Part shown: piece after piece, positions 7,742-15,138 of the stretch
Numbering within the stretch: position 1 is the first letter of the stretch
Layout: each line of letters begins with the position of its first letter
DNA from: Oscillospiraceae bacterium
Lineage (GTDB): Bacteria; Bacillota; Clostridia; Oscillospirales; Ruminococcaceae
NCBI GenBank assembly: GCA_014799325.1
Contig: JAAVIE010000113.1
Coordinates: 1-49,649, forward strand
Direction of reading: 5' to 3'
DNA: 49,649 bases
Translations under genes and position numbers: made by a program
The notes under the pieces: model-generated
The model's database searches: none
The model's input: only the letters and a program-made list of their open reading frames with translations
What the model was told of the DNA's origin: nothing

Positions 7742-7963
7742 ATGTCAACAGAACAAGCAGAATTGCTTAAAAGGGCTAATAACTTAAGAGATGAAATTGA
7801 GAAACTTGAAGATCATATCGAGGCTGGTCGTCAATTTGAGGGCGAGGATATGTACGAAGCGCTTATCGGAATGACAGAACATATTTTAATTCAAAAGCAA
7901 AAGGAGTTCTCAAAGATCATCTCTCAACTCGAAAAAGAGGACTCTAAAAGAAAGGAAGATTAA
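7742..7963 (+). CDS. Small coiled-coil protein of the element
   Basis: A 73-residue, highly charged helical protein with coiled-coil repeats at both ends (LLKRANNLRDEIEKLEDHIE and KEFSKIISQLEKEDSKRK). It follows AAAGGAG and lies 2 bases before the dUTPase gene, so the two are co-translated. Function unknown. Confidence 0.6.
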   Translation: MSTEQAELLKRANNLRDEIEKLEDHIEAGRQFEGEDMYEALIGMTEHILIQKQKEFSKIISQLEKEDSKRKED

Positions 7964-7964
7964 A

Positions 7965-8531
7965 ATGAACAAAATAGCGCAATTTGAAAAGGTATCTTAT
8001 GAGCAGTTTAGAAAAGACTGGATAGACTGCTTTCCGCAATACAACGAATCCAAAATAAAAGAAATCTATAACGCAATCAAACTGCCAAAAAGGGCAACAT
8101 CAGGCAGTGCAGGTTATGACTTTTTTTCACCAATAAGCACAACCATTTGGAGTAGTGGCGCCCAAGAGCTTATCAAAGGAGGTGGAGGTCAATGCATCAC
8201 AGAGTCAGGAATAACCTTAATTCCCACGGGAATCAGATGCCAAATCGAAGAAGGTTGGGTGCTTCAGATATTCCCCCGCAGTGGTTTGGGATTTAAGTAT
8301 GGGCTTCAATTAGCCAATACTGTGGGGATAATTGACAGCGATTACTACAATTCAGATAACGAGGGTCACATTTTCGTTAAATTCATCAACGATTCTGCTT
8401 TCCATAAAAACGTTCCGCTTGCAGCAGGACAGGCTTTCTGTCAAGGAGTATTTACTCCATTTGGTATTACATATACCGATGATACCCAAGCGGTTCGTAA
8501 TGGCGGATTCGGCAGTACCGATAAAAAATAA
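7965..8531 (+). CDS. dut: dUTP diphosphatase (dUTPase), trimeric type
   Basis: Hydrolyses dUTP to dUMP and PPi, keeping uracil out of DNA and supplying dUMP for dTMP synthesis. All five dUTPase motifs are present in order: SAGYDF near residue 46, PRSGLGFK near residue 105, NTVGIIDSDYY near residue 118, the AGQAFCQGVF stretch, and the C-terminal GGFGSTDKK that closes the active site. At 188 residues it is somewhat longer than usual, with an insert between motifs 1 and 2 (IWSSGAQELIKGGGG) and a roughly 30-residue N-terminal extension. Viral dUTPases are common in phages; next to a ThyX-like gene it implies a dTMP-supply module. Confidence 0.9.
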   Translation: MNKIAQFEKVSYEQFRKDWIDCFPQYNESKIKEIYNAIKLPKRATSGSAGYDFFSPISTTIWSSGAQELIKGGGGQCITESGITLIPTGIRCQIEEGWVLQIFPRSGLGFKYGLQLANTVGIIDSDYYNSDNEGHIFVKFINDSAFHKNVPLAAGQAFCQGVFTPFGITYTDDTQAVRNGGFGSTDKK

Positions 8532-8547
8532 AGAGAGGAGGGAAAAA

Positions 8548-8632
8548 GCACATTAGCAGATCGCATATTTCACTTTTGGATATTAAGGCTACCCATATTT
8601 TTGTACTTTAACTATGCGATTTGCTAATGTGT
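8548..8632. repeat. 19-bp inverted repeat with 45-nt loop after dut
   Basis: The left arm 8549-8567 begins CACATTAGCAG and the right arm 8613-8631 ends GCTAATGTG. The arms match at 18 of 19 positions and the one mismatch is a G-U pair in RNA; positions 8548 and 8632 add a further G-U. The loop (8568-8612) is AT-rich and unpaired by eye. There is no poly-T after the right arm, so it is not an ordinary terminator. No reverse transcriptase is nearby. It lies in the 124-base gap between dut and a small membrane protein gene. Confidence 0.75.
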
Positions 8633-8655
8633 AAATATAATAAAGCGAGGATAGA

Positions 8656-8838
8656 ATGAAAAAGTATCTCAACAGGATCAGAAAAATTCTATGCGGCAGT
8701 ATAATAGTTGTTTCCTTAGTGTTTGTTTTCTATTGCGTCTATGAAATATCTAACGAAGGCAATATTACCGATAACATCAAAGGACTTGCTTTTCTTATTG
8801 TCGCAGTTATAGCATATATAGCAGGAGGATTTAAATAA
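8656..8838 (+). CDS. Small two-helix membrane protein
   Basis: A 60-residue protein with two hydrophobic helices (about residues 12-31 and 43-57), joined by a short polar loop. GCGAGG lies 6 bases before the ATG. It precedes the ThyX-like gene by 3 bases and that gene's ribosome site lies inside its end, so they are translated together. Function unknown. Confidence 0.55.
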   Translation: MKKYLNRIRKILCGSIIVVSLVFVFYCVYEISNEGNITDNIKGLAFLIVAVIAYIAGGFK

Positions 8839-8841
8839 ATT

Positions 8842-9414
8842 ATGAAACTTGAAAATATAAAAGTATACGACATAGAGGAAAGCTTCAAAGCCAGCAAATA
8901 CCCAATGGCAATAAACACAGAGTCGGTAAACGGCGACATCACCGACAGGATAAAGAGCCTTGCCCAAAGCCACAAGGGAGAGGGACACGACCAGTTCCTC
9001 ACGGGAATAAGGGTAGCCTTCGACCTGACCTTCACGGTAAAGGCATGGACAGAGGCGGAAAGGTACAGATTTTTAGAATTTGTTTCCAGCCAGTCCACTA
9101 TGCACAGAATATCGAAGTTTGACCTCACAAAGCAGTATAACAAGTATGTAGACCCCCGCATGATTGAGATCATGGAGGAGCTGAAAGATAGGTATAACGA
9201 AACCAACGATCCTGAGGATTATTTAAGGCTGCTGTACTCCAACCCCTGCGGCTTCGAGCTGACAGCAAGGCTCACTACCAATTACCGCTGCTTGAAAACT
9301 ATCTACAGCCAGCGCAAGAATCACAGACTGCCCGAATGGCGGGAGTTCTGCGAGGAGATCAAGAAGCTGCCTTATGCTATGGAGCTTATCATTGGTGAAA
9401 ATGAAGATTTGTAA
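8842..9414 (+). CDS. Divergent ThyX-like protein
   Basis: A 190-residue protein that resembles the FAD-dependent thymidylate synthase fold. After a helical start it has H..FL.GI.V.FDLTF near residues 49-64, then MHRISKFDLTKQYNKY at 87-102 in the place of the ThyX RHRxxSxNExSxRY motif, and ends with NYRCLKTIYSQRKNHRLPEW like the ThyX C-terminal helix. Two Arg of the RHR motif are not conserved as such, so activity is uncertain. Its base use is richer in GC and in AGC/CCC codons than the genes before it, hinting at a different origin. Neighbouring dut supports a dTMP-supply role; this is a moderate-confidence call. Confidence 0.5.
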   Translation: MKLENIKVYDIEESFKASKYPMAINTESVNGDITDRIKSLAQSHKGEGHDQFLTGIRVAFDLTFTVKAWTEAERYRFLEFVSSQSTMHRISKFDLTKQYNKYVDPRMIEIMEELKDRYNETNDPEDYLRLLYSNPCGFELTARLTTNYRCLKTIYSQRKNHRLPEWREFCEEIKKLPYAMELIIGENEDL

Positions 9415-9446
9415 AGTTGTGTGAATAAAAGAGAGTAAAGGAAATT

Positions 9447-9656
9447 ATGAAAGAAGTAATGACAAATACAATCCCAATATGGGAAAAACTAAATTTAACT
9501 ATCAACGAAGCGGCTGAATACAGTAATATAGGCATAAACCGCTTAACAGAATTAGTGAATAAGCCCATGTGCCCGTTTGTGCTTCATGTGGGCAAAAAAA
9601 GACTTATAAAACGCAAAGAATTTGAAAAATATATTGAGAGAGTTTTGGAGGTTTGA
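9447..9656 (+). CDS. xis: Excisionase (Tn916 Xis family)
   Basis: A 69-residue winged-helix protein. IPIWEKLNLTINEAAEYSNIG followed by KRLIKRKEFEKYIE matches the Tn916 Xis pattern (IPIWERYTLTIEEA...). Xis binds the element ends and directs the integrase toward excision. AAAGGAA precedes the ATG at 9447; a second ATG at 9459 is possible. The stop codon overlaps the integrase promoter. Confidence 0.88.
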   Translation: MKEVMTNTIPIWEKLNLTINEAAEYSNIGINRLTELVNKPMCPFVLHVGKKRLIKRKEFEKYIERVLEV

Positions 9657-9681
9657 CAATAACAATAAAATGTGGTACACT
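9653..9681 (+). promoter_or_regulatory. Promoter of the integrase gene
   Basis: TTGACA (9653-9658) overlaps the xis stop codon, followed by 17 bases and TACACT (9676-9681). A TGTCAA 13 bases downstream forms an inverted repeat with the -35 box, a possible operator. Confidence 0.6.
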
Positions 9682-9727
9682 TATTACATGTGTCAAGCTC
9701 TTTTTATAAAAAAGGAGTTGATTCAAA

Positions 9728-10861
9728 ATGGGTAAAGATTTAAAAGGCAAAGAAATAGGAGAAGGAATTTCTCAAAGAAAGGATGGAAAATATACTGCAA
9801 GATTTACCGGTCAAAACGGGAAAAGAGTTGAAAAACATTTTGTAAAAGCTGTTGAAGCAAAGAAATGGCTTGCAGAAGCCAAACATAATGATGAACATGG
9901 TAATATTGGCAAGGTTTCGCAAATGACTGTTGATGCTTGGTATGAGTATTGGATAACCGAAATAAAAGAAAAAGTTGTACGCTTTAATACCATAAGAGGC
10001 TACAAATACAGGTATATTCAAAATATCAAACCTATTATTGGCAATATGATAATATCTGATGTCAAGCCTATGCACTGCCAAAAAGTTTTAAATCTTATGG
10101 ATGATAAAGGCTATAAAAAAGCATCTATTGATTTATGCCGCGTAACAATGCAAAATATGTTTTTTTATGCTGTTGAAAATGAAATAATCCCACTCTCTCC
10201 TGTTAAAAGATCCGTAAAATGCCCCAAAAAAGGCGATAAGAAAGTCAGGTTCCTTACGCTTGATGAGCAAAAACGCTTTTTAGATACCGCGAAGGCAACA
10301 AGCCACTTTTATCTTCAATACGCTTTTGTTTTACAAACAGGACTTAGGACAGGTGAACTTGTCGGTTTAAAGTGGGAGGATATTAACTTTGAAGAACGTA
10401 CAATTACCGTAAATCGCACTATGGGATATGTATGTGATGACAAAGAGTTTAAAGTCGGCGAACCAAAGAGCAAATCCGGACACAGGACTATTCCTATGAC
10501 ACAGGAGGCTTATGATATTTTGATTCACAAAAAACATGAGTACAAAGAAAGAAAAGTAAGCAATATTTTATATAGCGACTTTGTTTTTGTAAATCAAAAT
10601 GGTAGACCGATACAAAACGCAGTTTATAATGCTGCTATTTACGTAATAGCAAAAAAAATTGGCATCGAAAAATTTTCAATGCATACGCTAAGGCATACAT
10701 TTGCAACAAGGGCTATTGAAGCTGGAATGAAGCCAAAAACTCTTCAAGAAATACTTGGACACTCAAATATAAGCATTACCATGAATCTATATGTCCATGT
10801 TACAGATGATGAAAAAGAAAAAGAGATCAAAAAGCTTGAACAGGCTTTTAACTTTGGTTAA
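9728..10861 (+). CDS. int: Tyrosine site-specific integrase (Tn916-type)
   Basis: A 377-residue tyrosine recombinase of the usual length. The N-terminal part (residues 10-60) is an arm-binding domain, GISQRKDGKYTARFTG. Residues 65-170 are the SAM-like core-binding domain. The catalytic domain has all key residues: R207 (GLRTGEL), H319 and R322 (HTLRH), H345 (LGHSNI) and Y355 (NLYVHV). It integrates and excises the element together with Xis. It is the last gene of the element and ends 217 bases before the first chromosomal gene, with likely arm repeats just behind its stop. SD AAAGGAG. Confidence 0.93.
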   Translation: MGKDLKGKEIGEGISQRKDGKYTARFTGQNGKRVEKHFVKAVEAKKWLAEAKHNDEHGNIGKVSQMTVDAWYEYWITEIKEKVVRFNTIRGYKYRYIQNIKPIIGNMIISDVKPMHCQKVLNLMDDKGYKKASIDLCRVTMQNMFFYAVENEIIPLSPVKRSVKCPKKGDKKVRFLTLDEQKRFLDTAKATSHFYLQYAFVLQTGLRTGELVGLKWEDINFEERTITVNRTMGYVCDDKEFKVGEPKSKSGHRTIPMTQEAYDILIHKKHEYKERKVSNILYSDFVFVNQNGRPIQNAVYNAAIYVIAKKIGIEKFSMHTLRHTFATRAIEAGMKPKTLQEILGHSNISITMNLYVHVTDDEKEKEIKKLEQAFNFG

Positions 10862-10866
10862 ATTCA

Positions 10867-10965
10867 ATTGGTGCGCTAATGGTGCGGAACAACAATCTAA
10901 ATCTTGCAAAACACGATGAATAAAGGGAATAGTCGTTGAAAGTGTGTTAATATTATATTAACACA
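10867..10965. other. Probable right end of the element (integrase arm sites and palindrome)
   Basis: Just after int, two copies of TGGTGCG lie at 10869-10875 and 10880-10886, exactly 11 bases (one helical turn) apart, as expected for integrase arm sites. About 57 bases on is a perfect palindrome with 9-base arms TGTGTTAAT (10943-10951) and ATTAACACA (10957-10965). Without the left end the att core cannot be fixed; no tRNA gene is seen here, so the target is intergenic. Confidence 0.45.
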
Positions 10966-10987
10966 AAAGGAAAAATAATGCAAGGGC

Positions 10988-11016
10988 TTGAAATATGCAG
11001 AGTAAAATGTTATAAT
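10988..11016 (+). promoter_or_regulatory. Promoter of the gene at 11079
   Basis: TTGAAA (10988-10993), 17 bases, TATAAT (11011-11016). ATGCAG and CTGCAT (10995-11000, 11021-11026) flank the -10 box as an inverted repeat that could be an operator. Confidence 0.7.
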
Positions 11017-11078
11017 TAAACTGCATAGGAATGTATAATATGGTTTATACAATTTTGCACATAGAGAAAGGAAAAGAA

Positions 11079-12614
11079 ATGGATCAGAATCAAAATCCCG
11101 AAAATCAGTCTGTATTCACCGAAAATAACAATGTACAGCAGAATTTTCAGACAAACAACGGCGTACAAAGCCCCGATCCCTCATTTGTGGAGTATCAGGC
11201 TCCCGTGTACGCGTCGCAATTCAAGCCTATAAAAAAGAAATTCAATCCCTTAGCAGTCATCATTCCAGCCTGTGTCGCAGTTATTGCGGCTGTGGCAGTG
11301 CTTCTGGTATTTTTGCTGAATCAGGTCGATTACAAAAAATCGGAAAAGAAATACTTTGACAACCTTTTCAGCACCGCTCTTTCTTCTGTAGAAGAACAGG
11401 AAAGCAATGTTGTTCCCCAGAAAGTTTCTCTCAATTTCCAAAGCCCTTTGAGCAATCTTACGGGAAATATTCTTGACATATCCAATATTGATCTTGTTTT
11501 TGACGAAGCTGTCAGCGACAAGGATCTTTACACCACTATGGGCTTTAAAATGGGTGATGTGGATATTAACGCCGAGTATTGGTTCAACAGTGCGAAAAAG
11601 ACTTCTTTAATGGCGCTGCCCGGAATTTCCGATATTTATCTGATGCTTGACGCCAACGGTATCGAAAACGAAAGCAATACTGCCGATTACTCCGAATATG
11701 TAAGAGTATTTTCCGAGGTACTGTCAAAGACCGCCGACACATACTTTGAAGTTATCGGCGACGTTGAGGTACAGAAGGATCAGAGCTTTGTTGTTGGCGT
11801 AAAGACCTACACCGCCGACAAAGCAGAAATACATCTTAATGCAAAGCAGATTGCGGCTATTGCCAGAGCATTCTACAACAATATTCTGGATAGCGAGGAC
11901 GCTGTAAAGCTCCTTTGCGATTCACTCGGATATGAGAATAAGGATGAACTGAAAAACGCCCTGGACAATGCCATAGATTTTGACGCATTGGAAAAGGCGG
12001 AAACCGAAGAAAACTATCCTTGGTTCGTAGATATGACCGTTTATATGAAAAACAAGGAGATCATCGGCAGAAGCATTTCTGCTCAGGACGAAGATGAAAA
12101 GTACAGATTTGAGGTTTATTGTATTCCTCAGCAGAACGGCAATGTTTGCTATGTTTCCGCAAAAGATGACGAAAAGACACTGTTCACCGTCAACAATGAG
12201 GACAGCGTAAACGGCGATGTTCACAGCGGAACTGTTGAGTTTATGGTAAACGGAAGTGAAGCTACTTTGACTTACAGCGATTTTGCTGTCACAAGCACCC
12301 TTTTCCAAGGAAAAGCCGAGCTGGCTGTAAAGAGCAACCCCGCATTTTCCGCAAAGTTAGAACTGAAGACAGAGGGAGATGTCAAGACAGTTGAGATTAT
12401 TGTTCCCAATATCTTCACTATGACTATAAAGGCTGAACCCTCCTCCTTGGCATATAAGGGAGAACCTCAACTTTCTGACAGTCAGGTTGCTGTTATCAGC
12501 AATGATGAGAACAGCGAGATGAGTGAGAATCTCCAAAAGTTTATGGAAGATATTTATTCTTATATAATGGGACTTACGGGTTACGGCGATCTGTATGATG
12601 ATCTGCTGCCTTAA
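11079..12614 (+). CDS. Membrane-anchored extracellular protein, unknown family
   Basis: A 511-residue protein. Residues 1-50 are polar and rich in N and Q and probably cytoplasmic. One transmembrane helix follows (about 55-78, AVIIPACVAVIAAVAVLLVF), then about 430 residues of mixed beta/alpha outside the cell. The ATG at 11079 has AAAGGAAAAG upstream; a start at 11031 lies ahead of that site and is less likely. No catalytic motif or known repeat is visible. Similar one-helix proteins with polar N-termini are common in Ruminococcus-like genomes. It is the first chromosomal gene beyond the integrase. Confidence 0.7.
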   Translation: MDQNQNPENQSVFTENNNVQQNFQTNNGVQSPDPSFVEYQAPVYASQFKPIKKKFNPLAVIIPACVAVIAAVAVLLVFLLNQVDYKKSEKKYFDNLFSTALSSVEEQESNVVPQKVSLNFQSPLSNLTGNILDISNIDLVFDEAVSDKDLYTTMGFKMGDVDINAEYWFNSAKKTSLMALPGISDIYLMLDANGIENESNTADYSEYVRVFSEVLSKTADTYFEVIGDVEVQKDQSFVVGVKTYTADKAEIHLNAKQIAAIARAFYNNILDSEDAVKLLCDSLGYENKDELKNALDNAIDFDALEKAETEENYPWFVDMTVYMKNKEIIGRSISAQDEDEKYRFEVYCIPQQNGNVCYVSAKDDEKTLFTVNNEDSVNGDVHSGTVEFMVNGSEATLTYSDFAVTSTLFQGKAELAVKSNPAFSAKLELKTEGDVKTVEIIVPNIFTMTIKAEPSSLAYKGEPQLSDSQVAVISNDENSEMSENLQKFMEDIYSYIMGLTGYGDLYDDLLP

Positions 12615-12628
12615 TGTTGAAATAAAAA

Positions 12629-13065
12629 ATGAATAAAATTATCAGAAAATCGGCCCCGCTGCTATTGCCTGTGATAATCTGGGCAGTTATGGTCTTATAT
12701 CATGGTGTTGTCCTGAAACCATTTTCGGACTTCATGATATCTGTTTCTGCGCCTTTTTTCTCAGCTTGGTTCCGCACACTTTGATCCAACTGCTGATCTT
12801 ATGCGCAATAACCTCAGCAGCGGTGAAAAAGCTTGGATATGGGGTCTGGGGTCTGATCATCTCAATTCCTGTAATGTATTTGCTGTTTGCGGTTTATGCT
12901 CCCTCGTCAATATATTTATTCGTATTTACGGGAGGATTTCAAATAGCCTTTGGAGGATCTCAACCTGCAATGCCTTCTCCGATCGCAGCGATCTTTATTG
13001 TGTTACAATATGGCTTTGTTATCACGGTGACAACTTTTCTTGCAGTTGAAAGAAACAATAGATGA
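12629..13065 (+). pseudogene. Small membrane protein gene split by a -1 frameshift
   Basis: ATG 12629 starts MNKIIRKSAPLLLPVIIWAV and runs to TGA at 12782-12784. From the T6 run at 12754-12759 the -1 frame continues as a clearly hydrophobic protein with LVPHTLIQLLILCAITSAA, two or three further helices and the end FLAVERNNR at 13065. Joined at the T run, the halves give a single protein of about 146 residues with four likely membrane helices. The site reads T TTT TTC, a perfect -1 slippery heptamer. Loss of one T (a pseudogene or sequencing error) is the simple view; programmed slippage is possible. Confidence 0.6.
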
Positions 13066-13083
13066 TCTAAAGAAATAAAAAAT

Positions 13084-13120
13084 AAGGGACTGTACGATCA
13101 CAGTCCCTTAATTTTTTATA
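13084..13120. terminator. Bidirectional terminator
   Basis: A perfect 10-bp stem, AAGGGACTGT (13084-13093) and ACAGTCCCTT (13100-13109), with a 6-base loop. A T run follows on the + strand and an A run precedes it, so it can stop transcription from both sides. It lies between two genes that converge. Confidence 0.85.
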
Positions 13121-13130
13121 TTAGATATTT

Positions 13131-13751
13131 TTAAAGCTGATCCACGATCTCGATCTCTTCGAACAAACTGCCTTCATCGTTATCAACATCTACACTTTCC
13201 GCCTCGGGAATGCCGTCGGAAACAGGAATGTCGTCACCTTCATCATCGTCGTCCTGAACTCCCTCATCGTTGGGTGTGCTGTTGATAGACGCAACAAGGT
13301 TCTTTAACTCGTTGATCTCGCCCTTGATGTTGCCTGCGGCGTCCTTAAGCTCGTCCTTTATATTATCGGTGGTGTCCTTGATGTTATCCTTAATATTGTC
13401 CTTGCTGCCCTTTAAGCCGTCTTTTAAGCTGTCTGCGCCTTCCTTTACGCGCTCTTTGATAGCTACGGTGTTTTCTTTGAGCTGCTCAACGGTCTTTTCG
13501 CCCTTTTCCACCATATCCTCGGACTTTACCTGCTTGATGCCCTCGGAGATCTTATCTGCGGTGGTCTTGATAGTGCCTACTGCGTACATAGAGGCTCTGT
13601 GGACTTTTCCGCCCTTCTTGTGAGGTTCTTCCTTTTCTCTGTATTCTGTGTATGCTTCAACGTCTTCTTTCTCTTCGTTCATTTTTTTATAAACCAAATA
13701 GCCAATTCCCGCTGCGCTTGCCAATGCCAATAATGCTGTTAATGCTTTCAT
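13131..13751 (-). CDS. YtxH-like protein with 11-residue helical repeats and acidic tail
   Basis: A 206-residue protein. An N-terminal hydrophobic helix (residues 2-21, ALTALLALASAAGIGYLVY) is followed by amphipathic repeats of about 11 residues (residues 95-150, KDNIKDTTDNI and KDELKDAAGNI types) like apolipoprotein or LEA proteins. A strongly acidic tail follows (about 160-206). The layout is that of YtxH-like general-stress proteins, which are tethered to the membrane. Transcription runs leftward and ends at the terminator at 13084-13120. No enzyme motif. The family call is moderate. Confidence 0.65.
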   Translation of the reverse strand: MKALTALLALASAAGIGYLVYKKMNEEKEDVEAYTEYREKEEPHKKGGKVHRASMYAVGTIKTTADKISEGIKQVKSEDMVEKGEKTVEQLKENTVAIKERVKEGADSLKDGLKGSKDNIKDNIKDTTDNIKDELKDAAGNIKGEINELKNLVASINSTPNDEGVQDDDDEGDDIPVSDGIPEAESVDVDNDEGSLFEEIEIVDQL

Positions 13752-13819
13752 ATCTTTATACCCCTTTTTAATTATTTCAGAACGGATATTTTTTGATTCC
13801 GTCTATATTGTTAAAATAC

Positions 13820-13848
13820 ATTTTAACATATTTTCCCAAAAATGTAAA
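13820..13848 (-). promoter_or_regulatory. Promoter of the YtxH-like gene
   Basis: On the minus strand: TTTACA (13848-13843), 17 bases, TAAAAT (13825-13820), 69 bases before the ATG. Confidence 0.5.
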
Positions 13849-13868
13849 TACCTGTAAGACTTTTTTGG

Positions 13869-14546
13869 CTATTTTTTCAAAAAAGCTTCCAAATAAAAGA
13901 TCGGCATTCCCATTTCGGTAAATTTTTGTTCATACTCTGTAATAATATTCCCCTCAATATTGCTGTTATGTAAATCAAGAGAAACATTTTGCATGATCCA
14001 GCCGTTTTGTGAAAAGCTTTCTATGGAAAATTCAAAAAGCCGTTTGTTGTCGGTTTTTTGCTTGATATAGCCGCTGTCTGTGAGAAGATTTTTGTAGATG
14101 TTCAGGAAAAGCGGGTGAGTAAGACGGTGCTTGGCGTAGCTTTCCTTGGGATAGGGGCAGCTGAAATTGAGATAGATAAGCTCCACCGATTTTTGGGGCA
14201 GTATCTTCTCCAAATATTCCGCCTTGCCCGCGTAGTATTTCAGATTTTTGATGCCGCTTTTTTCTGTCCTTTCCATAGCCGTTACCAGCACATTGGCGGT
14301 CTGCTCTATGGCTATGTAATTTTTGTCGGGATTTTCCTCGGCAAGCTGTTGCACGAATTTGCCCTTGCCGCAGCCTATTTCAAGGCAGACAGGGTTATTA
14401 TTGCCGAAAACCTTTTGACAGTCAAATTTTTCGGCAAGCTCCTCCTGATCTCTTTGATCGGAGATGTAGTCGGGGAGCCAGCCTAAAAATACGCCACCGC
14501 ATTGCTCCCAGCGTTCGTTTAAGTGCTTTTTCTTTCTCATTCTCAT
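13869..14546 (-). CDS. trmB: tRNA (guanine-N7)-methyltransferase
   Basis: Forms 7-methylguanosine at position 46 of tRNA using S-adenosylmethionine. The 225-residue length is typical. The SAM motif EIGCGKGKFVQQLAEENP starts near residue 58, followed by NYIAIEQ; the TrmB block YLNFSCPYPKESYAKHRLTH lies near residue 128, and the substrate block near the end is TEYEQKF. An N-terminal basic stretch (MRMRKKKHLNERWE) is usual. One change is notable: the common NFSDPWPK is NFSCPYPK here. It lies 14 bases after the acetyltransferase gene on the same strand, so they are likely co-transcribed. Confidence 0.92.
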   Translation of the reverse strand: MRMRKKKHLNERWEQCGGVFLGWLPDYISDQRDQEELAEKFDCQKVFGNNNPVCLEIGCGKGKFVQQLAEENPDKNYIAIEQTANVLVTAMERTEKSGIKNLKYYAGKAEYLEKILPQKSVELIYLNFSCPYPKESYAKHRLTHPLFLNIYKNLLTDSGYIKQKTDNKRLFEFSIESFSQNGWIMQNVSLDLHNSNIEGNIITEYEQKFTEMGMPIFYLEAFLKK

Positions 14547-14560
14547 AACGGTAATTCCTT

Positions 14561-15031
14561 TTATAATAGATCTTTTCTTAACATTATACAGTCCTCGGTG
14601 CGGTATTCCTCGTAAAATCCGTTTTTCAGAAACAGGGCTATGGCGGAGTTGTCAACGGCTATATCGTCATAAAGGATATTTATTCCGTTTGCTTTTGCGG
14701 CATCGCACAAAAACTGCAAGCCTTGGTTTCCGAAGCCTTTTCCGCGGTACTTTGCCAGAACTATCACATCGGCGATATACACCTCCCTTTCACTGTCATA
14801 GTGATAGGCGATCTCTCCCACAAATTCCCCTGTTTCGGTATCTTGCAGGTATCTGTAAAAACGCTTGCTGTCGTGGTTCACTATCCAAAAGTCAAACCAG
14901 TCCTGCCACCTGTCCTCGTGGAAATCTATGGTGCCGCCCCATTTTTGATTGTAGGACATTGTTTCGGGGTCAGCTAACAGTTTTTGGCGAAAGGGTATAT
15001 CTTCAAATTTGGGTGTATAGAGTTGTAACAA
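14561..15031 (-). CDS. GNAT-family N-acetyltransferase
   Basis: A 156-residue GNAT domain. The acetyl-CoA loop RGKGFGNQGLQFL lies near residues 96-107, preceded by the beta strand VYIADVIVLAKY and followed by NGINILYDDIAVDNSAIALFLKNGF, the usual C-terminal part. The substrate is not evident. It starts with a TTG at 15031, ten bases after AAAGGA, since no ATG fits. It precedes trmB on the same strand. Confidence 0.75.
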   Translation of the reverse strand: MLQLYTPKFEDIPFRQKLLADPETMSYNQKWGGTIDFHEDRWQDWFDFWIVNHDSKRFYRYLQDTETGEFVGEIAYHYDSEREVYIADVIVLAKYRGKGFGNQGLQFLCDAAKANGINILYDDIAVDNSAIALFLKNGFYEEYRTEDCIMLRKDLL

Positions 15032-15094
15032 TATGGGTGATTCCTTTCAATTATTTTCCTTTTTATAGTATATCCCAAATCGGCTTTTAAGTCA

Positions 15095-15130
15095 ATAAAA
15101 AATACCCCAAACCGTTTAAAATTCGGGGTA
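15095..15130 (-). terminator. Terminator of the ECF transporter gene
   Basis: Minus-strand stem TACCCC (15130-15125) with GGGGTA (15108-15103), 16-base loop, followed by a T run (complement of 15096-15102). It lies 9 bases past the stop of the gene at 15139. Confidence 0.65.
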
Positions 15131-15138
15131 TAAATTTT

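Noticed and set aside
8548-8632. Retron-type RNA
   Set aside because: No reverse transcriptase in or near the window's element; stem and loop alone do not support it.
10862-11030. tRNA gene as integration target
   Set aside because: No cloverleaf or CCA-end pattern found by eye at the element boundary.
12801-13049. 82-codon + frame overlapping the split membrane gene
   Set aside because: It lies in the third frame of a hydrophobic protein and lacks a ribosome site; the frame ending at 13065 carries the membrane helices.
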